Positions 45,049 through 54,344 of a stretch of DNA of 64,000 nucleotides are shown one piece after another. The notes beneath the pieces are model-generated. The model was not told the origin of the DNA. It did not search any database and saw nothing but the letters and a program-made list of their open reading frames with translations. The translations under genes and the position numbers were made by a program. Each line of letters starts with the position of its first letter. Position 1 is the first letter of the stretch. This DNA is from Acidovorax sp. (GTDB lineage: Bacteria > Pseudomonadota > Gammaproteobacteria > Burkholderiales > Burkholderiaceae_C), in assembly GCF_027492855.1 (NCBI RefSeq), contig NZ_JAPUDY010000034.1:1-64000 (forward strand), given 5' to 3'.

Positions 45049-45503
45049 CTTATTTCCTTCGCGCGCATCTTGGCGGCGATGTACTCGCCATGCGTCACGT
45101 GCAGCAGCCCGGCCACCTTGCTGATGGTGTGGTTCTCGTTCGCGTCGACGCGGGCATCGGCATAGGCCACCTGCCACATGGCTTCCACCAGCAGCACCTT
45201 CTGCTCTTGCGTGAAGTGCTCGTTGAGGCTGCTGGTAAAGCGCTGGTAGTCGTAGGCGGTTTTCGACGTGGTGACGGCCAGCTCCAGCAGGCGGTCCAGC
45301 TCGTCGTCGCTCAGCGCGAACTTGCTGCGCAGCGCAGTGACCATGGTGGTGCGCTCGGCGGGGTCCATGGAGACATCGAACCGCACCACTTCCACCAGCA
45401 GCACGGCGGCGGCCAACTGCACGGCGTGGGTGCGCTCCTGGGCGGATGGGGCCGCTGCGGGCTGCATCAGGCTGTCGAGCAGGTCTTTGAGGGTCTGGAA
45501 CAT
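45039..45503 (-). CDS. TerB-like (tellurite resistance family) protein
   Basis: 154 residues, all-helical. TerB-domain features: QLAAAVLLVEVVRFDVSMDP, an acidic metal-binding-like motif, and AMWQVAYADARVDANENHTI, with a repeated 'D-x-x-x-D-x-N-E' pattern. TerB-domain proteins bind divalent metal and act in stress responses; tellurite resistance itself is not implied. The last residues (ISPP) and the stop codon lie in a GC-rich repeat. Divergent from the DHH gene. Confidence 0.83.
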   Translation of the reverse strand: MFQTLKDLLDSLMQPAAAPSAQERTHAVQLAAAVLLVEVVRFDVSMDPAERTTMVTALRSKFALSDDELDRLLELAVTTSKTAYDYQRFTSSLNEHFTQEQKVLLVEAMWQVAYADARVDANENHTISKVAGLLHVTHGEYIAAKMRAKEISPP

Positions 45504-45649
45504 GGTGGGTGGGTGCTTTCGTGTTGTCAGGTTCTCGGCAGGGGTGGATGCAGAACGGGCGGCCTTGGTTCCCGCTGGCGGGCTCAGGCCGGGCTTGGCC
45601 ATATTCCGCTCGCTGCCCGCAATGGGGCGCGCGACAATCGGGGGTGATG

Positions 45650-46585
45650 ATGACGAAAAAAACCATTCTCCCCCTGCAACTGCTGGTTGCCCCCGACGAA
45701 AACGACCCAGCACCGCTGATTCTGTACCACGGGCGCAATTGCCCCGACGGCTTTGGCGCCGCGTTGGCCGCCTGGCTGTACTACGGCGACAGCGCCGAGT
45801 ACGTGGGGCTGGACCACGGCGATGTCACCACCGTGGACGACCTGCCGCCCCTGCAAGGCCGTGCGGTCTATATCCTGGACTTCTCGTTTTCCACCGAGGT
45901 GATGGCCGCCATCGACGAGCGCGCGGCCAAGCTCGTGATGCTGGACCACCACAAGAGCGCCGCCGAAAAGCTCACCGGCTTTGCCTGCCGCTGCGGCGTG
46001 GTGCACTTTGACATGAGCAAGTCGGGCGCGCGCCTGGCATGGGAGTTTTTTCACCCGGACACGCCTGTCCCGGCGCTGCTCCAATATGTGGAGGACCGCG
46101 ACATCTGGAAATGGGAGTTTGCCGACAGCGGCGCGTTTCTTTCTGCACTCGACATGGAGACACAGGATTTCGCGCGCTGGAGCGAGATCGCGGCCTTCGC
46201 GCCCGAGCAGCTTGCGCAGTTCATGGCACGCGGCGCGGCCATGGACGAGAAGTACAAAAAACTCTGCGCCGACATCGCCGAAGGCGCGCAGCCCCTGGTG
46301 TTCAACGGCATCGAGGGGCTGATGGTGAACGCGCCCGGCATGTTCCACAGCCTGGTGGGCGACATCCTCTCTGCAAAGACCGGCACCTTCGCATTGATGT
46401 GGAGCGCGGGCGCCAAGGGCGTGAAGGTGGGTTTGCGCGCGCAGCGCAACTTTGACTGCATCGCGCTGGCCGAAAGCATGGGCGGCGGCGGCCATGCACA
46501 GGCCTGCGGCTTCAAGATGAAGGTGGAGCGCCTGCCCGAATTGCTGAGCGGCACCTTCAACGCGGCGCAGCAACAGCCGGGCTGA
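45650..46585 (+). CDS. DHH-family phosphoesterase
   Basis: 311 residues (ATG 45647 also possible). Motifs: LYHGRNCPDGFGAAL (metal site), DFSFS, LDHHKSAAEKL (DHH), and the C-terminal DHHA1 domain GGGGHAQACGF. Proteins of this type hydrolyse short oligonucleotides or nucleotide phosphates (NrnA-like), including pGpG in some bacteria, so a link to the c-di-GMP enzymes in this window is conceivable but only inferred. Divergent from terB. Confidence 0.87.
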   Translation: MTKKTILPLQLLVAPDENDPAPLILYHGRNCPDGFGAALAAWLYYGDSAEYVGLDHGDVTTVDDLPPLQGRAVYILDFSFSTEVMAAIDERAAKLVMLDHHKSAAEKLTGFACRCGVVHFDMSKSGARLAWEFFHPDTPVPALLQYVEDRDIWKWEFADSGAFLSALDMETQDFARWSEIAAFAPEQLAQFMARGAAMDEKYKKLCADIAEGAQPLVFNGIEGLMVNAPGMFHSLVGDILSAKTGTFALMWSAGAKGVKVGLRAQRNFDCIALAESMGGGGHAQACGFKMKVERLPELLSGTFNAAQQQPG

Positions 46586-46604
46586 AGCGGGGGGCTCGCA
46601 AGGC

Positions 46605-47873
46605 TCAATGGGCGTTGGCGGCCTCTTCAAAGCGGTCCACCTTGCGCAGCGACTGAAAAGCCAGCATCCAGCCGCCCACCACACCCAGCGTGCACAGGCC
46701 GCCCACCACGGCGGCGGGCACCACGCCCAGCCACGATGCGCTGGTGCCTGCGCGGAACTCACCCAACTCGTTGGACGAGCCGATGAACAACATGTTCACC
46801 GCGTTCACCCGCCCGCGCATGGTGTCGGGCGTGGAGAACTGCACCAGCGCCCCCCGGATGTACACGCTCACCATGTCGGCCGCGCCCGCCACCATCAGCG
46901 CTGCGAACGACAGCCAGAACCACGTGGAAAGCGCGAACACCAGATTGGCTGCGCCAAACACCGCCACCGCGATGAACATGGTGCGCCCCACGCGGCGGTT
47001 GAAGGGCCGCATGCTGAGGTACAGCCCCGCGCCCACCTCACCCACCGCCATGGCGCTGCGCAGGGCGCCCAGGCCCGCCGGGCCCACGTGCAGCACCTCT
47101 TGCGCATAGATGGGCAGCAAGGCCACCACGCCGCCGAGCAGCACGGCGAACAGGTCCAGCGAAATGGTGCCCAAAATGATGGGCCGCGAGCGGATGAACG
47201 CAATGCCCGCGCCAAAACGCTGGAACATGGTTCCCTGCGTTGGCCCCGGCGCGCTGGCATAAGCCACCACCACGCGCAAAAGCAGCACCACGCCCAGCAC
47301 AAAACACGCGCAGCACACGGCATAGGTCAGCTCGCCGCCGCCTAGCGCATACAGCAGCCCGCCCAGTAAAGGCCCGCCAATGCTCGCTGCCCGCATGAGC
47401 ATGCTGTTGGCGGCAATGGCCTGCGCCAACTGGCTGCGCGGCACGATCTGGGGCAACAGGCTTTGCATGGCCGGGCCTGAAAACGCGCGTGCGCAGCCAT
47501 ACAGCACCAGCACCGCGTAGATGCCCGCCACGCCGCTGGCCCCATGGCCCGCCAGCCACCACAGCAGCGCGCTGCACACGGCGCCCACCGACCAGGCGAG
47601 CGCCAGGATGCGCCTGCGGTCAAACCGGTCGATCAAATCACCCGCCGGGAGCAGCAGGCACAGCATGGGCAAAAACTGCGCCAGGCCCACATAGGCCAGC
47701 GCCATCGGCTCGCGCGTGAGGTCATACACCTGCCAGGCCACCACCACGGCCTGCACTTGGGTGGCGACCACGGCCACCACGCGGGCGATCAGAAAGGAGA
47801 GAAAGCCGGCATGGCGATAGACGCTGGCCGATTCGGCGCCAGGCGCCGCAGGAGAGGAATGGGGGGTGGTCAT
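46605..47873 (-). CDS. MFS exporter, MFS_3 (EntS-like) type
   Basis: 422 residues with about eleven to twelve transmembrane segments. Markers: [34 protein letters not shown] after TM2, and a conserved [17 protein letters not shown] stretch. The family contains siderophore and drug exporters. Substrate unknown. Divergent from the flagellin gene, with their 230 bp gap holding the flagellin promoter. Confidence 0.88.
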   Translation of the reverse strand: MTTPHSSPAAPGAESASVYRHAGFLSFLIARVVAVVATQVQAVVVAWQVYDLTREPMALAYVGLAQFLPMLCLLLPAGDLIDRFDRRRILALAWSVGAVCSALLWWLAGHGASGVAGIYAVLVLYGCARAFSGPAMQSLLPQIVPRSQLAQAIAANSMLMRAASIGGPLLGGLLYALGGGELTYAVCCACFVLGVVLLLRVVVAYASAPGPTQGTMFQRFGAGIAFIRSRPIILGTISLDLFAVLLGGVVALLPIYAQEVLHVGPAGLGALRSAMAVGEVGAGLYLSMRPFNRRVGRTMFIAVAVFGAANLVFALSTWFWLSFAALMVAGAADMVSVYIRGALVQFSTPDTMRGRVNAVNMLFIGSSNELGEFRAGTSASWLGVVPAAVVGGLCTLGVVGGWMLAFQSLRKVDRFEEAANAH

Positions 47874-47978
47874 GACAACGAGGCGCAGGGCTGGGGAGCC
47901 GGGAAAAGCCCCCAGGATGCTAGCGGTTACCCCGCTTTTGCGCTGGACGCCTGGGCAAAAACCCGCAGAAATGGAGCA

Positions 47979-48005
47979 TCAGGTTTTGCGGTGACCTGCC
48001 GATAT
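47979..48005 (+). promoter_or_regulatory. Sigma-28 (FliA) promoter of the flagellin gene
   Basis: TCAGGTTT (47979-47986), 11 nt, GCCGATAT (47998-48005). The E. coli FliA consensus is TAAAGTTT-N11-GCCGATAA, so the match is 6/8 and 7/8 at exact spacing. It is 100 bp before the flagellin ATG, predicting a ~90 nt leader. Confidence 0.75.
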
Positions 48006-48104
48006 GAAGACAAGAAGCGGGTTTTCCTGGTCTCTATGCCATGGCGTGGGGGCTCCGGAAGCTGTTTGTTCATTCATCTCTCGCCAGGAGTGCACGGGGC
48101 TGTT

Positions 48105-49808
48105 ATGGGGTTGACGATCAACACCAACGTGATGTCGCTGAATGCGCAACGCCGGCTTGGCGGGGCGCAGAACGACATGCTCACGACCGTGCAGCGCCTG
48201 TCGTCGGGCCTGCGCATCAACAGCGCCAAGGACGACGCGGCGGGTCTGGCCATTTCCGAACGCTTCACCGCCCAGATACGCGGGCTGAACCAGGCGGTAC
48301 GCAATGCCAACGACGGCCTGTCGCTCATGCAGACGGCCGAGGGTGCGTTGCAGAGCGTCACCGCCAGCCTGCAGCGCATCCGCGAGCTGGCCGTGCAGGC
48401 CGCCAACGACACCAACAGCGCGACCGACCGGCAGGCGATTCAGGCTGAAGTTTCGCGCCTGGCGCAAGAGATCGACCGCACCGGGATGGCCACGCAGTTC
48501 AACGGCATGGACGTGTTCGACCGCTCCAATGCCAGCGTGGTGGGCGACGAAAACCTGCTGGGCGTGTTTGACGGCCTGACCAGCGCAGGCAGTTGGCTGG
48601 AGAGCAGCGAAAACCTCATCCGCACCTACTATGGCCTGCAGGCCGACGGGGCGGCGTTGAACATTCGCTACACCGGCTACACCGATGGCGCGGGCGGCGT
48701 GGCCGCCTATGTGCAGGCCACGGGTTTTGATGGGCAGGGGCGGGGCACCAACCTCACGCTGCAGGTGGACATGGCCGACTTTGTGCCGCCCAACATGCCC
48801 AACGGCGGCACCGCGCCGTACTACAACGACCGCATCATCGGCCACGAGATGGTGCACGCGGTGATGGCGCGATCCACGAACTGGCAGGACATCACCAGCA
48901 ACCACCTGTGGTTTGCCGAGGGCACGGCCGAATTTATCCAGGGCGCAGACGAGCGGGTGCGCGCCGACGTGGCCAACCTGGGCGCGGCAGGTGTGGTGGC
49001 GGCCATCGGCGGGCCCAGCAATACCAGCGAGTTCTACTCGGCCAGCTATTCGGCGGTGCGCTACATGCACGACCGCATCAAGGCCGCGGGCGGCACGGGC
49101 ATCAAGGACGTGCTCACGTACATGAGCAACAACCCCGGCGCCACGCTCGATGCCGCCATCGGCGCAGCATCGGCAGGGGCCTTTACCAGCGCAGCCGACG
49201 TGCAGACACAGTTCGCGGCCAACGGCGCGGCCTTTATCGGCACGTTCGACTTCAACAATGCCGACACCGGCGCCATTGGCGGCGCCGACGTGGACAGCGG
49301 CATGGTGCGCGATGCCAAGGCCGCCATCCCCAACCAGGGCAGCCGCTCGGGCAAGGACGTGCTGCAGGGCTTCACCGAGACGTACGAGACCATTGCGTCC
49401 TCGGGCGGCGCGCTCAGCACCAAGGTGTTCCAGGTGGGCGCCAACGCCAACCAGACGCTGGAGACCCGCGTAGGTGCCATCGGCATCGGCGCCATGGGGC
49501 TGCGCAACACGCTGGATGTGACGGTGTCAGCCGCGCAGGCCATCGTGTCGGTGGACCGTGCGCTCGACTACGTGAACAGCCAGCGCGCCGTCATCGGCGC
49601 CCAGTCCTCGCGCCTGGAATCCGCCATCGCCAACCTGCAGGTCGGCAGCGAGAACCTCTCGGCCAGCCGCTCGCGCATCACCGATGCCGACTTTGCGGTG
49701 GAAACCGCATCCCTTGCCCGCCAGCAGATCCTGCAACAGGCGGGCAATGCGATGGTGGTGCAGGCCAACCAGATGCCCCAGGGCGTGCTGGCCTTGTTGC
49801 GCACCTGA
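48105..49808 (+). CDS. Flagellin with an embedded zinc metallopeptidase domain (flagellinolysin type)
   Basis: 567 residues from ATG 48105. N-terminal flagellin domains (1 to ~150) carry [18 protein letters not shown] and the [19 protein letters not shown] core; C-terminal domains (~450-567) end with the TLARQQ-like [20 protein letters not shown]. Between them, ~165-440 holds a peptidase domain with IGHEMVHAV (His247, Glu248, His251) and [12 protein letters not shown] (Glu272 as likely third zinc ligand), the gluzincin pattern of collagenase-like M9 peptidases. This is the architecture of flagellinolysins, in which the filament surface is proteolytic. It has its own sigma-28 promoter and stands apart from other flagellar genes. 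Confidence 0.93.
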   Translation: MGLTINTNVMSLNAQRRLGGAQNDMLTTVQRLSSGLRINSAKDDAAGLAISERFTAQIRGLNQAVRNANDGLSLMQTAEGALQSVTASLQRIRELAVQAANDTNSATDRQAIQAEVSRLAQEIDRTGMATQFNGMDVFDRSNASVVGDENLLGVFDGLTSAGSWLESSENLIRTYYGLQADGAALNIRYTGYTDGAGGVAAYVQATGFDGQGRGTNLTLQVDMADFVPPNMPNGGTAPYYNDRIIGHEMVHAVMARSTNWQDITSNHLWFAEGTAEFIQGADERVRADVANLGAAGVVAAIGGPSNTSEFYSASYSAVRYMHDRIKAAGGTGIKDVLTYMSNNPGATLDAAIGAASAGAFTSAADVQTQFAANGAAFIGTFDFNNADTGAIGGADVDSGMVRDAKAAIPNQGSRSGKDVLQGFTETYETIASSGGALSTKVFQVGANANQTLETRVGAIGIGAMGLRNTLDVTVSAAQAIVSVDRALDYVNSQRAVIGAQSSRLESAIANLQVGSENLSASRSRITDADFAVETASLARQQILQQAGNAMVVQANQMPQGVLALLRT

Positions 49809-49846
49809 TCGATACCCTCCCCACACGAACAACCAGCGTTGCGCGC

Positions 49847-50284
49847 CTATTGCTTGCTGCGCCGGTGCCGGTAATCCCACGGCGCCAGCGGGCGCCGCTG
49901 CGACCACAGGCCTGTGCCGTTGTTGCGCGCCTGCTGCTGTAGCGGCGCCAAGTGCGGGTGTGCGCTGGCGTAGGGTGTGTACACCCAGGCGAGCCCGGCG
50001 CGCACCTGGGCCGTGGCCACATCGGTGCCGCCGCAGCGCACATTGGCCACGGTGCGGCCATAGCTGTCCTTGTCCACCGGCTGCAAGGTGGTCTGCTGCC
50101 TGAAGCACAGCCGCGCCAGGTTCTGCCGCGACTTCTGGCCGAAGGCCTGGCGAGACTCGGGCGCATCGATGGCGGCCACGCGCACCTTGACCTGCTGGTA
50201 GGCGCCGGGCGTGCCGCAGCGCACGGTGAGGGTGTCGCCGTCGCTGATGGCGACGACCAGGCAGAGCAGGGAGGCAAGGGGCAC
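49847..50284 (-). CDS. Secreted SNase-like (thermonuclease) protein
   Basis: 145 residues from GTG 50284. A short hydrophobic N-terminus (PLASLLCLVVA) suggests secretion. SNase fold motifs: SDGDTLTVRC, VRVAAIDAPESRQAFG (catalytic Arg/Asp region) and DSYGRTVANV. Single-domain; it would degrade DNA or RNA in the periplasm or outside. Convergent with the flagellin gene. Confidence 0.85.
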   Translation of the reverse strand: MPLASLLCLVVAISDGDTLTVRCGTPGAYQQVKVRVAAIDAPESRQAFGQKSRQNLARLCFRQQTTLQPVDKDSYGRTVANVRCGGTDVATAQVRAGLAWVYTPYASAHPHLAPLQQQARNNGTGLWSQRRPLAPWDYRHRRSKQ

Positions 50285-50327
50285 GGGCGGGCAGGCAAAG
50301 AGGCGGTGAGGGGGCGTTTAATCAGCG

Positions 50328-50381
50328 TTTTTTGCCCCTAGCGCTTGATGGATAAGCGCTAAAAGCTATCAATAGTGTAGC
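50328..50381 (-). repeat. Palindromic repeat family A
   Basis: TTTTTTGCCCCTAGCGCTTG, then ATGGATAAGCGCTAAAAGCT and ATCAATAGTGTAGC. It lies in the intergenic region between the nuclease and the DUF2242 lipoprotein. Confidence 0.85.
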
Positions 50382-50537
50382 ATTCGCGGTGCGCATGTAT
50401 GGCGCCGCTGGGCATCGTCAGCGGCCGTGGGCGAGGGCTTTGCGTGGTGTTGCCATGGCATAGATTCATAGAATCCACGGAACCGCGCGCAGCCTGCGCC
50501 GTCAGAGCACCCAGGCCCGCAGCGTTGAGAAAAAAAC

Positions 50538-51131
50538 ATGACCCCGACCGAGAAAAAAATGGAGAACCCATTGCCAAACCCTGCGCAGACCGCGCCAGCG
50601 CCGTCCCTGGCCGCCCTGTTGTGCGCATCGGCACTGCTGCTGGCGGGGTGTGTGGGCACCACGGTCAAGACCTTCGGGGTGCAGGAGAACTTTGGGTCCG
50701 TCACCACCTACTCGCGCCTGTTCGACGCCACGCCCGCACAGACCTGCGAGGCGTCGCGCCGCGCGTTGCTGAGCCAGGGCTATGTCATCTCGTCCAACGC
50801 CGCCGACATGGTGGAGGGCAACAAGAGTTTTCAGCCTGAACCCGAATCGCACCTGCAGATGGTGGTGCGCGTGGTGTGTGTGCCCGAGGCCAATGGCGGC
50901 AAAGTGAGCCTGGGCTTCGTGACCGCCACGCAGGACACCTACGCCCTGCGCAAGACCAACAACTCGGCCAGTGTGGGCGTGGGTGCCATCGGTTCGGTGT
51001 CGCTGCCGTTTTCGTCCAGCAGCGAGTCGCTGGTCAAGGTGGGCAGCGAAACCATCTCTACGGACGCGTTCTACGAAAGCTATTTCGACCTGGTCAAACG
51101 CTATCTGATGATGGACCAGGCGGTGGATTGA
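50538..51131 (+). CDS. DUF2242 lipoprotein
   Basis: 197 residues. A lipobox (LLLAGC) follows a hydrophobic stretch, so it is probably an outer-membrane lipoprotein. The body (ENFGSVTTYSRLFDATPAQT, then VSLPFSSSSESLVKVG) matches the DUF2242 family of Burkholderiales. ATG 50559 is a possible later start. Function unknown. Followed by a palindrome and a T-rich stretch. Confidence 0.82.
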   Translation: MTPTEKKMENPLPNPAQTAPAPSLAALLCASALLLAGCVGTTVKTFGVQENFGSVTTYSRLFDATPAQTCEASRRALLSQGYVISSNAADMVEGNKSFQPEPESHLQMVVRVVCVPEANGGKVSLGFVTATQDTYALRKTNNSASVGVGAIGSVSLPFSSSSESLVKVGSETISTDAFYESYFDLVKRYLMMDQAVD

Positions 51132-51157
51132 TTCGGGTTCGCTCGGCGCCTCATCCC

Positions 51158-51199
51158 AACCGTTCGCGCTCAGCGTGAACGGTTTGGTGTCTGTTTTTT
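51158..51199 (+). terminator. Probable terminator after the DUF2242 gene
   Basis: AACCGTTC (51158-51165) pairs with GAACGGTT (51177-51184). Seven T residues begin 9 nt later (51193). The palindrome also resembles the family B REP motif, so it may be an REP unit used as a terminator. Confidence 0.5.
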
Positions 51200-51247
51200 T
51201 GAATGCCTATCGATCTGGTGGGCCGAGAGCGGGCGCCAACCCTGGCA

Positions 51248-51784
51248 TCACCCCTGCCAGGTGCCTGGCGCCAGTCCTTCCAGCGTGTGCGGCCCGATCG
51301 CTGCGCGGATCAGCCGCAGCGTGGGGTGGCCCACGGCCGCCGTCATGCGGCGCACCTGCCGGTTGCGGCCCTCGCGGATGATGAGTTCAACCCAGGCCGT
51401 GGGGATGGCCTTGCGCTCGCGGATGGGCGGGTTGCGCGGCCACACCTCGGGGGCGGGTTCCATCAGGCGTGCGCGGGCGGGCAGGGTGGGGCCGTCGTTC
51501 AGCACCACGCCCTGGCGCAGCGCGGCCAGCGCGGCGTCATTCGGGATGCCCTCCACCTGCACCCAGTAGGTTTTTTCCATCTTGAAGCGCGGGTCGGCGA
51601 TGCGGGCCTGCAGCTTGCCGTCGTTGGTGAGCAGCAGCAGCCCCTCGCTGTCGGCGTCCAGCCGCCCGGCCACGTACACGCCGGGCAGATCGATGTAGTC
51701 CGCAAGGCCCTGCCACTTGCCCTCGGCGGTGAACTGGCTGAGCACACCATAGGGTTTGTTGAAGCGGATCAGGCGCGAGGTCAT
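51248..51784 (-). CDS. rluE: 23S rRNA pseudouridine synthase, RsuA/RluE type
   Basis: 178 residues without an S4 domain: [34 protein letters not shown] (catalytic Asp) and [20 protein letters not shown]. Lack of S4 and short length fit RluE (U2457), and RsuA/RluB/RluF are longer. The third pseudouridine synthase of this window. Confidence 0.88.
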   Translation of the reverse strand: MTSRLIRFNKPYGVLSQFTAEGKWQGLADYIDLPGVYVAGRLDADSEGLLLLTNDGKLQARIADPRFKMEKTYWVQVEGIPNDAALAALRQGVVLNDGPTLPARARLMEPAPEVWPRNPPIRERKAIPTAWVELIIREGRNRQVRRMTAAVGHPTLRLIRAAIGPHTLEGLAPGTWQG

Positions 51785-51932
51785 GGGCGGGGCGGCGGCA
51801 TCTTGGGGGCGGGCTGCAGAGCATAGCCGCAGCCAGAGGCTGGCGGCCGGGAAGGGGTTGCACGGGTTTTTGCAGAGTTGGGGTTTTCCCTGTAGAGGTA
51901 AAATCAGCACCTACCGCTACTCGCCATTGAGT

Positions 51933-51954
51933 AAGCAGCTATTTATTCGATAGC
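51933..51954 (-). repeat. Fragment of palindromic repeat family A
   Basis: AGCAGCTATTTATTCGATAG is similar to one flank of the family; the palindromic core is missing. It lies upstream of gltS. Confidence 0.35.
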
Positions 51955-52001
51955 ACTTGAAACTGGGCCGTGTTGCCTGCCCCCCTTTAGGAGACACCGC
52001 C

Positions 52002-53198
52002 ATGCTCACCGTCGAACTCGATATCGCCCAAACCGTTGGTATTGCCGCCGTGTTGCTGGTGCTGGGCGAATTCATCAAAAAGCGCGTCAGCCTGCTTTCG
52101 CGCTATTTCATCCCTGGACCGATCATCGGCGGCGTGCTGTTCTCGCTGGTGGCGCTGGTTGGCCACCAGACCGGCAGCTTCAGCTTTGTGTTCTACGACA
52201 ACATGCGTGCCTTTCTGCTGCTGGTGTTCTTCACCACCATCGGGTTTTCGGCCAGCTTCGAGCTGCTCAAAAAAGGCGGCTTGGGCGTGGCGCTGTTCCT
52301 GGCGGCGGCTGTGGGCCTGGTGCTGATCCAGAACACGATGGGCGCGGCGCTGGCCAGCGTTTTGGGCGTGCACCCGCTGATCGGCGTGGCGGCGGGCTCG
52401 GTCTCGCTCACCGGCGGGCATGGCACCTCGGCCGCGTTCGGCCCGCTGCTGGAGCAGGCCGGTGCCGTGGGCGCGCTGCCTGCCGCCATTGCCGCCGCCA
52501 CCTATGGGCTGGTGGCGGGCTGCCTGATCGGCGGGCCGGTGGGCACGCTGCTGATGCGGCGCAATGGCCTGCACGGCCCGACCGGCGAGGCTGTCGGCGC
52601 GGCGCCGCTGCCCCAAAGTGCACCCGACGCTGGCGACACGACGAGCGACACCGTGATGTACGCCACCATTCTGATCACCGTGGCCATTGGCGCTGGCACC
52701 TTGCTGGTGAATTGGCTCAAGGGCATGGGCCTGACCCTGCCGGCCTACCTGGGGCCCATGCTGGTGGCGGCGCTGGTGCGCAACGTGATCGACTGGCGCA
52801 ACTGGCATCTGCCGATGCGCCAGTTCGAGGTGGTGGGCAATGTCTCGCTGGCTTTTTTCCTGACCATGGCGCTGATGTCGATGAAGCTGTGGGAGCTGGC
52901 CCAGGTGGCCGGTCCGCTGCTGGTTATCTTGCTGGCGCAGACGGCGGTGATGTTCGCCTATGCCTACTGGGTCACCTTCCGCGTCATGGGCGGCGACTAC
53001 GACGCGGCTGTCATTGCCGCCGGCCATTGCGGCTTTGGCATGGGGGCTACGCCTAACGCCATGGCCAATATGCAGGCCTTCACGGCCACCAACGGCCCGT
53101 CGGTGAAGGCGTTTTTCGTGATCCCGCTGGTGGGCTCGCTGTTCATCGACTTCTTCAACGCGGTGATCATCACCGCGTTCATGAATTACCTGAAGTAA
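52002..53198 (+). CDS. gltS: Sodium/glutamate symporter GltS
   Basis: 398 residues, close to the 401 of E. coli GltS. Ten or more transmembrane segments; conserved SLTGGHGTSAAFGP and, in the second repeat, GFGMGATPNAMANM. Imports glutamate with sodium. Good ribosome site AGGAGA before the ATG at 52002. Confidence 0.93.
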   Translation: MLTVELDIAQTVGIAAVLLVLGEFIKKRVSLLSRYFIPGPIIGGVLFSLVALVGHQTGSFSFVFYDNMRAFLLLVFFTTIGFSASFELLKKGGLGVALFLAAAVGLVLIQNTMGAALASVLGVHPLIGVAAGSVSLTGGHGTSAAFGPLLEQAGAVGALPAAIAAATYGLVAGCLIGGPVGTLLMRRNGLHGPTGEAVGAAPLPQSAPDAGDTTSDTVMYATILITVAIGAGTLLVNWLKGMGLTLPAYLGPMLVAALVRNVIDWRNWHLPMRQFEVVGNVSLAFFLTMALMSMKLWELAQVAGPLLVILLAQTAVMFAYAYWVTFRVMGGDYDAAVIAAGHCGFGMGATPNAMANMQAFTATNGPSVKAFFVIPLVGSLFIDFFNAVIITAFMNYLK

Positions 53199-53205
53199 GC
53201 GGGTT

Positions 53206-54156
53206 TTAGGCCGCCACGTTGCCGGGCAGAAACAGCGCCGGGTCCACCATGGCGCGGTTGAGCATCACACCCCAGTGCAGGTGCGGCCCCGTCACGCGGC
53301 CCGTGGCACCCACCTTGCAGAAGGCCTCGCCTGCCTGCACCACGTCGCCCACACGCACATCCATGCTGCTCAGGTGGCAGTACATCGTGAGCAGGCCCTG
53401 TCCGTGGTCCAGCCACACCGTGCCGCCGTTGAAGAAGTAGTCGCCCACATCGATCACCTTGCCCGCCAGCGGCGCCACGACGGGCGTGCCCGTGGGCGCG
53501 GCGATGTCCATGCCGCTGTGCGGGTTGCGCGGCTGGCCGTTGAACACGCGCCGCAGCCCGAACGAGCTGGACCGCCGCCCCGGCACCGGCACTTGCATGC
53601 GCAGCGAGGGCAGCGCGTGGCCTGCGGGTTGGTCGCTGAAGGTCGCCATCACCAGCGCCTGGTGGTCGCGCTCGCGCTCGTAGCGGGCCTGGTCCTCGGG
53701 CGACAAGTCCACCGTGCGCGGCGACACCTTGAGGTGCTGCTCCTTGTACTGCTTGGGCGCCACCGCGTATTTCACCTGTCGCAGGCCGCCGCCATCGGCA
53801 TGCTGCGCCACGCTGATGTGCGCATCGCCCGGCGTTGCCGCCAGCGTTATGCCCACCACCGCCGTCCATTCAATCGCGTCGCCCACCACCAGCACAGGCA
53901 CATCCGCATCGCCCTGGCGCAACTTGGCCCGTGGCCGCGCGGCTGCCGGGCCCAGCGACAAACGCGCCACGCCGCCAGGCACTTGCAGGGCTTGCGGCCA
54001 TACGGCAGGCGCCGGGGGCAAAGGCTTTGCGTGCAACAACCCCAGGGGCGGCAGCGCCAACCAACTGCCCGCGCCCATCACCATCATCAAGGCGCGGCGG
54101 CGGGAAAGAGGGAGCGCAGAAGGGGCGGGAACGAGGGGGAGAGAGGATTCAGGCAC
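53206..54156 (-). CDS. M23 family metallopeptidase with Tat-like signal
   Basis: 316 residues from GTG 54156. The N-terminus has SRRRALMMVMGAGSWLALPP, resembling a twin-arginine signal. The M23 (LytM) domain is near the C-terminus: NPHSGMDIAAPTGTPV (His-x3-Asp), HLHWG. All expected zinc ligands are present, so it is likely an active peptidoglycan endopeptidase or EnvC-type activator. The ~170-residue region before it has no recognised domain. Convergent with gltS. Confidence 0.88.
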   Translation of the reverse strand: MPESSLPLVPAPSALPLSRRRALMMVMGAGSWLALPPLGLLHAKPLPPAPAVWPQALQVPGGVARLSLGPAAARPRAKLRQGDADVPVLVVGDAIEWTAVVGITLAATPGDAHISVAQHADGGGLRQVKYAVAPKQYKEQHLKVSPRTVDLSPEDQARYERERDHQALVMATFSDQPAGHALPSLRMQVPVPGRRSSSFGLRRVFNGQPRNPHSGMDIAAPTGTPVVAPLAGKVIDVGDYFFNGGTVWLDHGQGLLTMYCHLSSMDVRVGDVVQAGEAFCKVGATGRVTGPHLHWGVMLNRAMVDPALFLPGNVAA

Positions 54157-54344
54157 GGCAGAACGGTAACAGCAACAACAACGGCGAAACGTGGCGGGTG
54201 ATGAGGCCAACGAATGTACCCCTCGATTTTGCGCCCCCGCAGCGTCAGCGGTTTCATCGCTATGCTTGCCTTCTTGTTGATGGAGGAGTTCTCTTCTTCC
54301 ATCCTTCGGCCGATTCGATTGTTGTTGTCTTGGAGATTCTGTTC

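Noticed and set aside
45039-45503. Tellurite resistance operon
   Set aside because: Only one TerB-like gene is present; terC, terD, terE and others are missing.
47544-48104. An upstream 187-codon extension in frame with the flagellin
   Set aside because: It is antisense to the MFS gene, and flagellins start at [15 protein letters not shown]; the sigma-28 promoter also lies inside the extension.
48600-49400. Insertion of a foreign gene breaking a flagellin
   Set aside because: The frame is continuous from the flagellin N- to C-terminus, zinc-site residues are intact, and this architecture is known for proteolytic flagellins.
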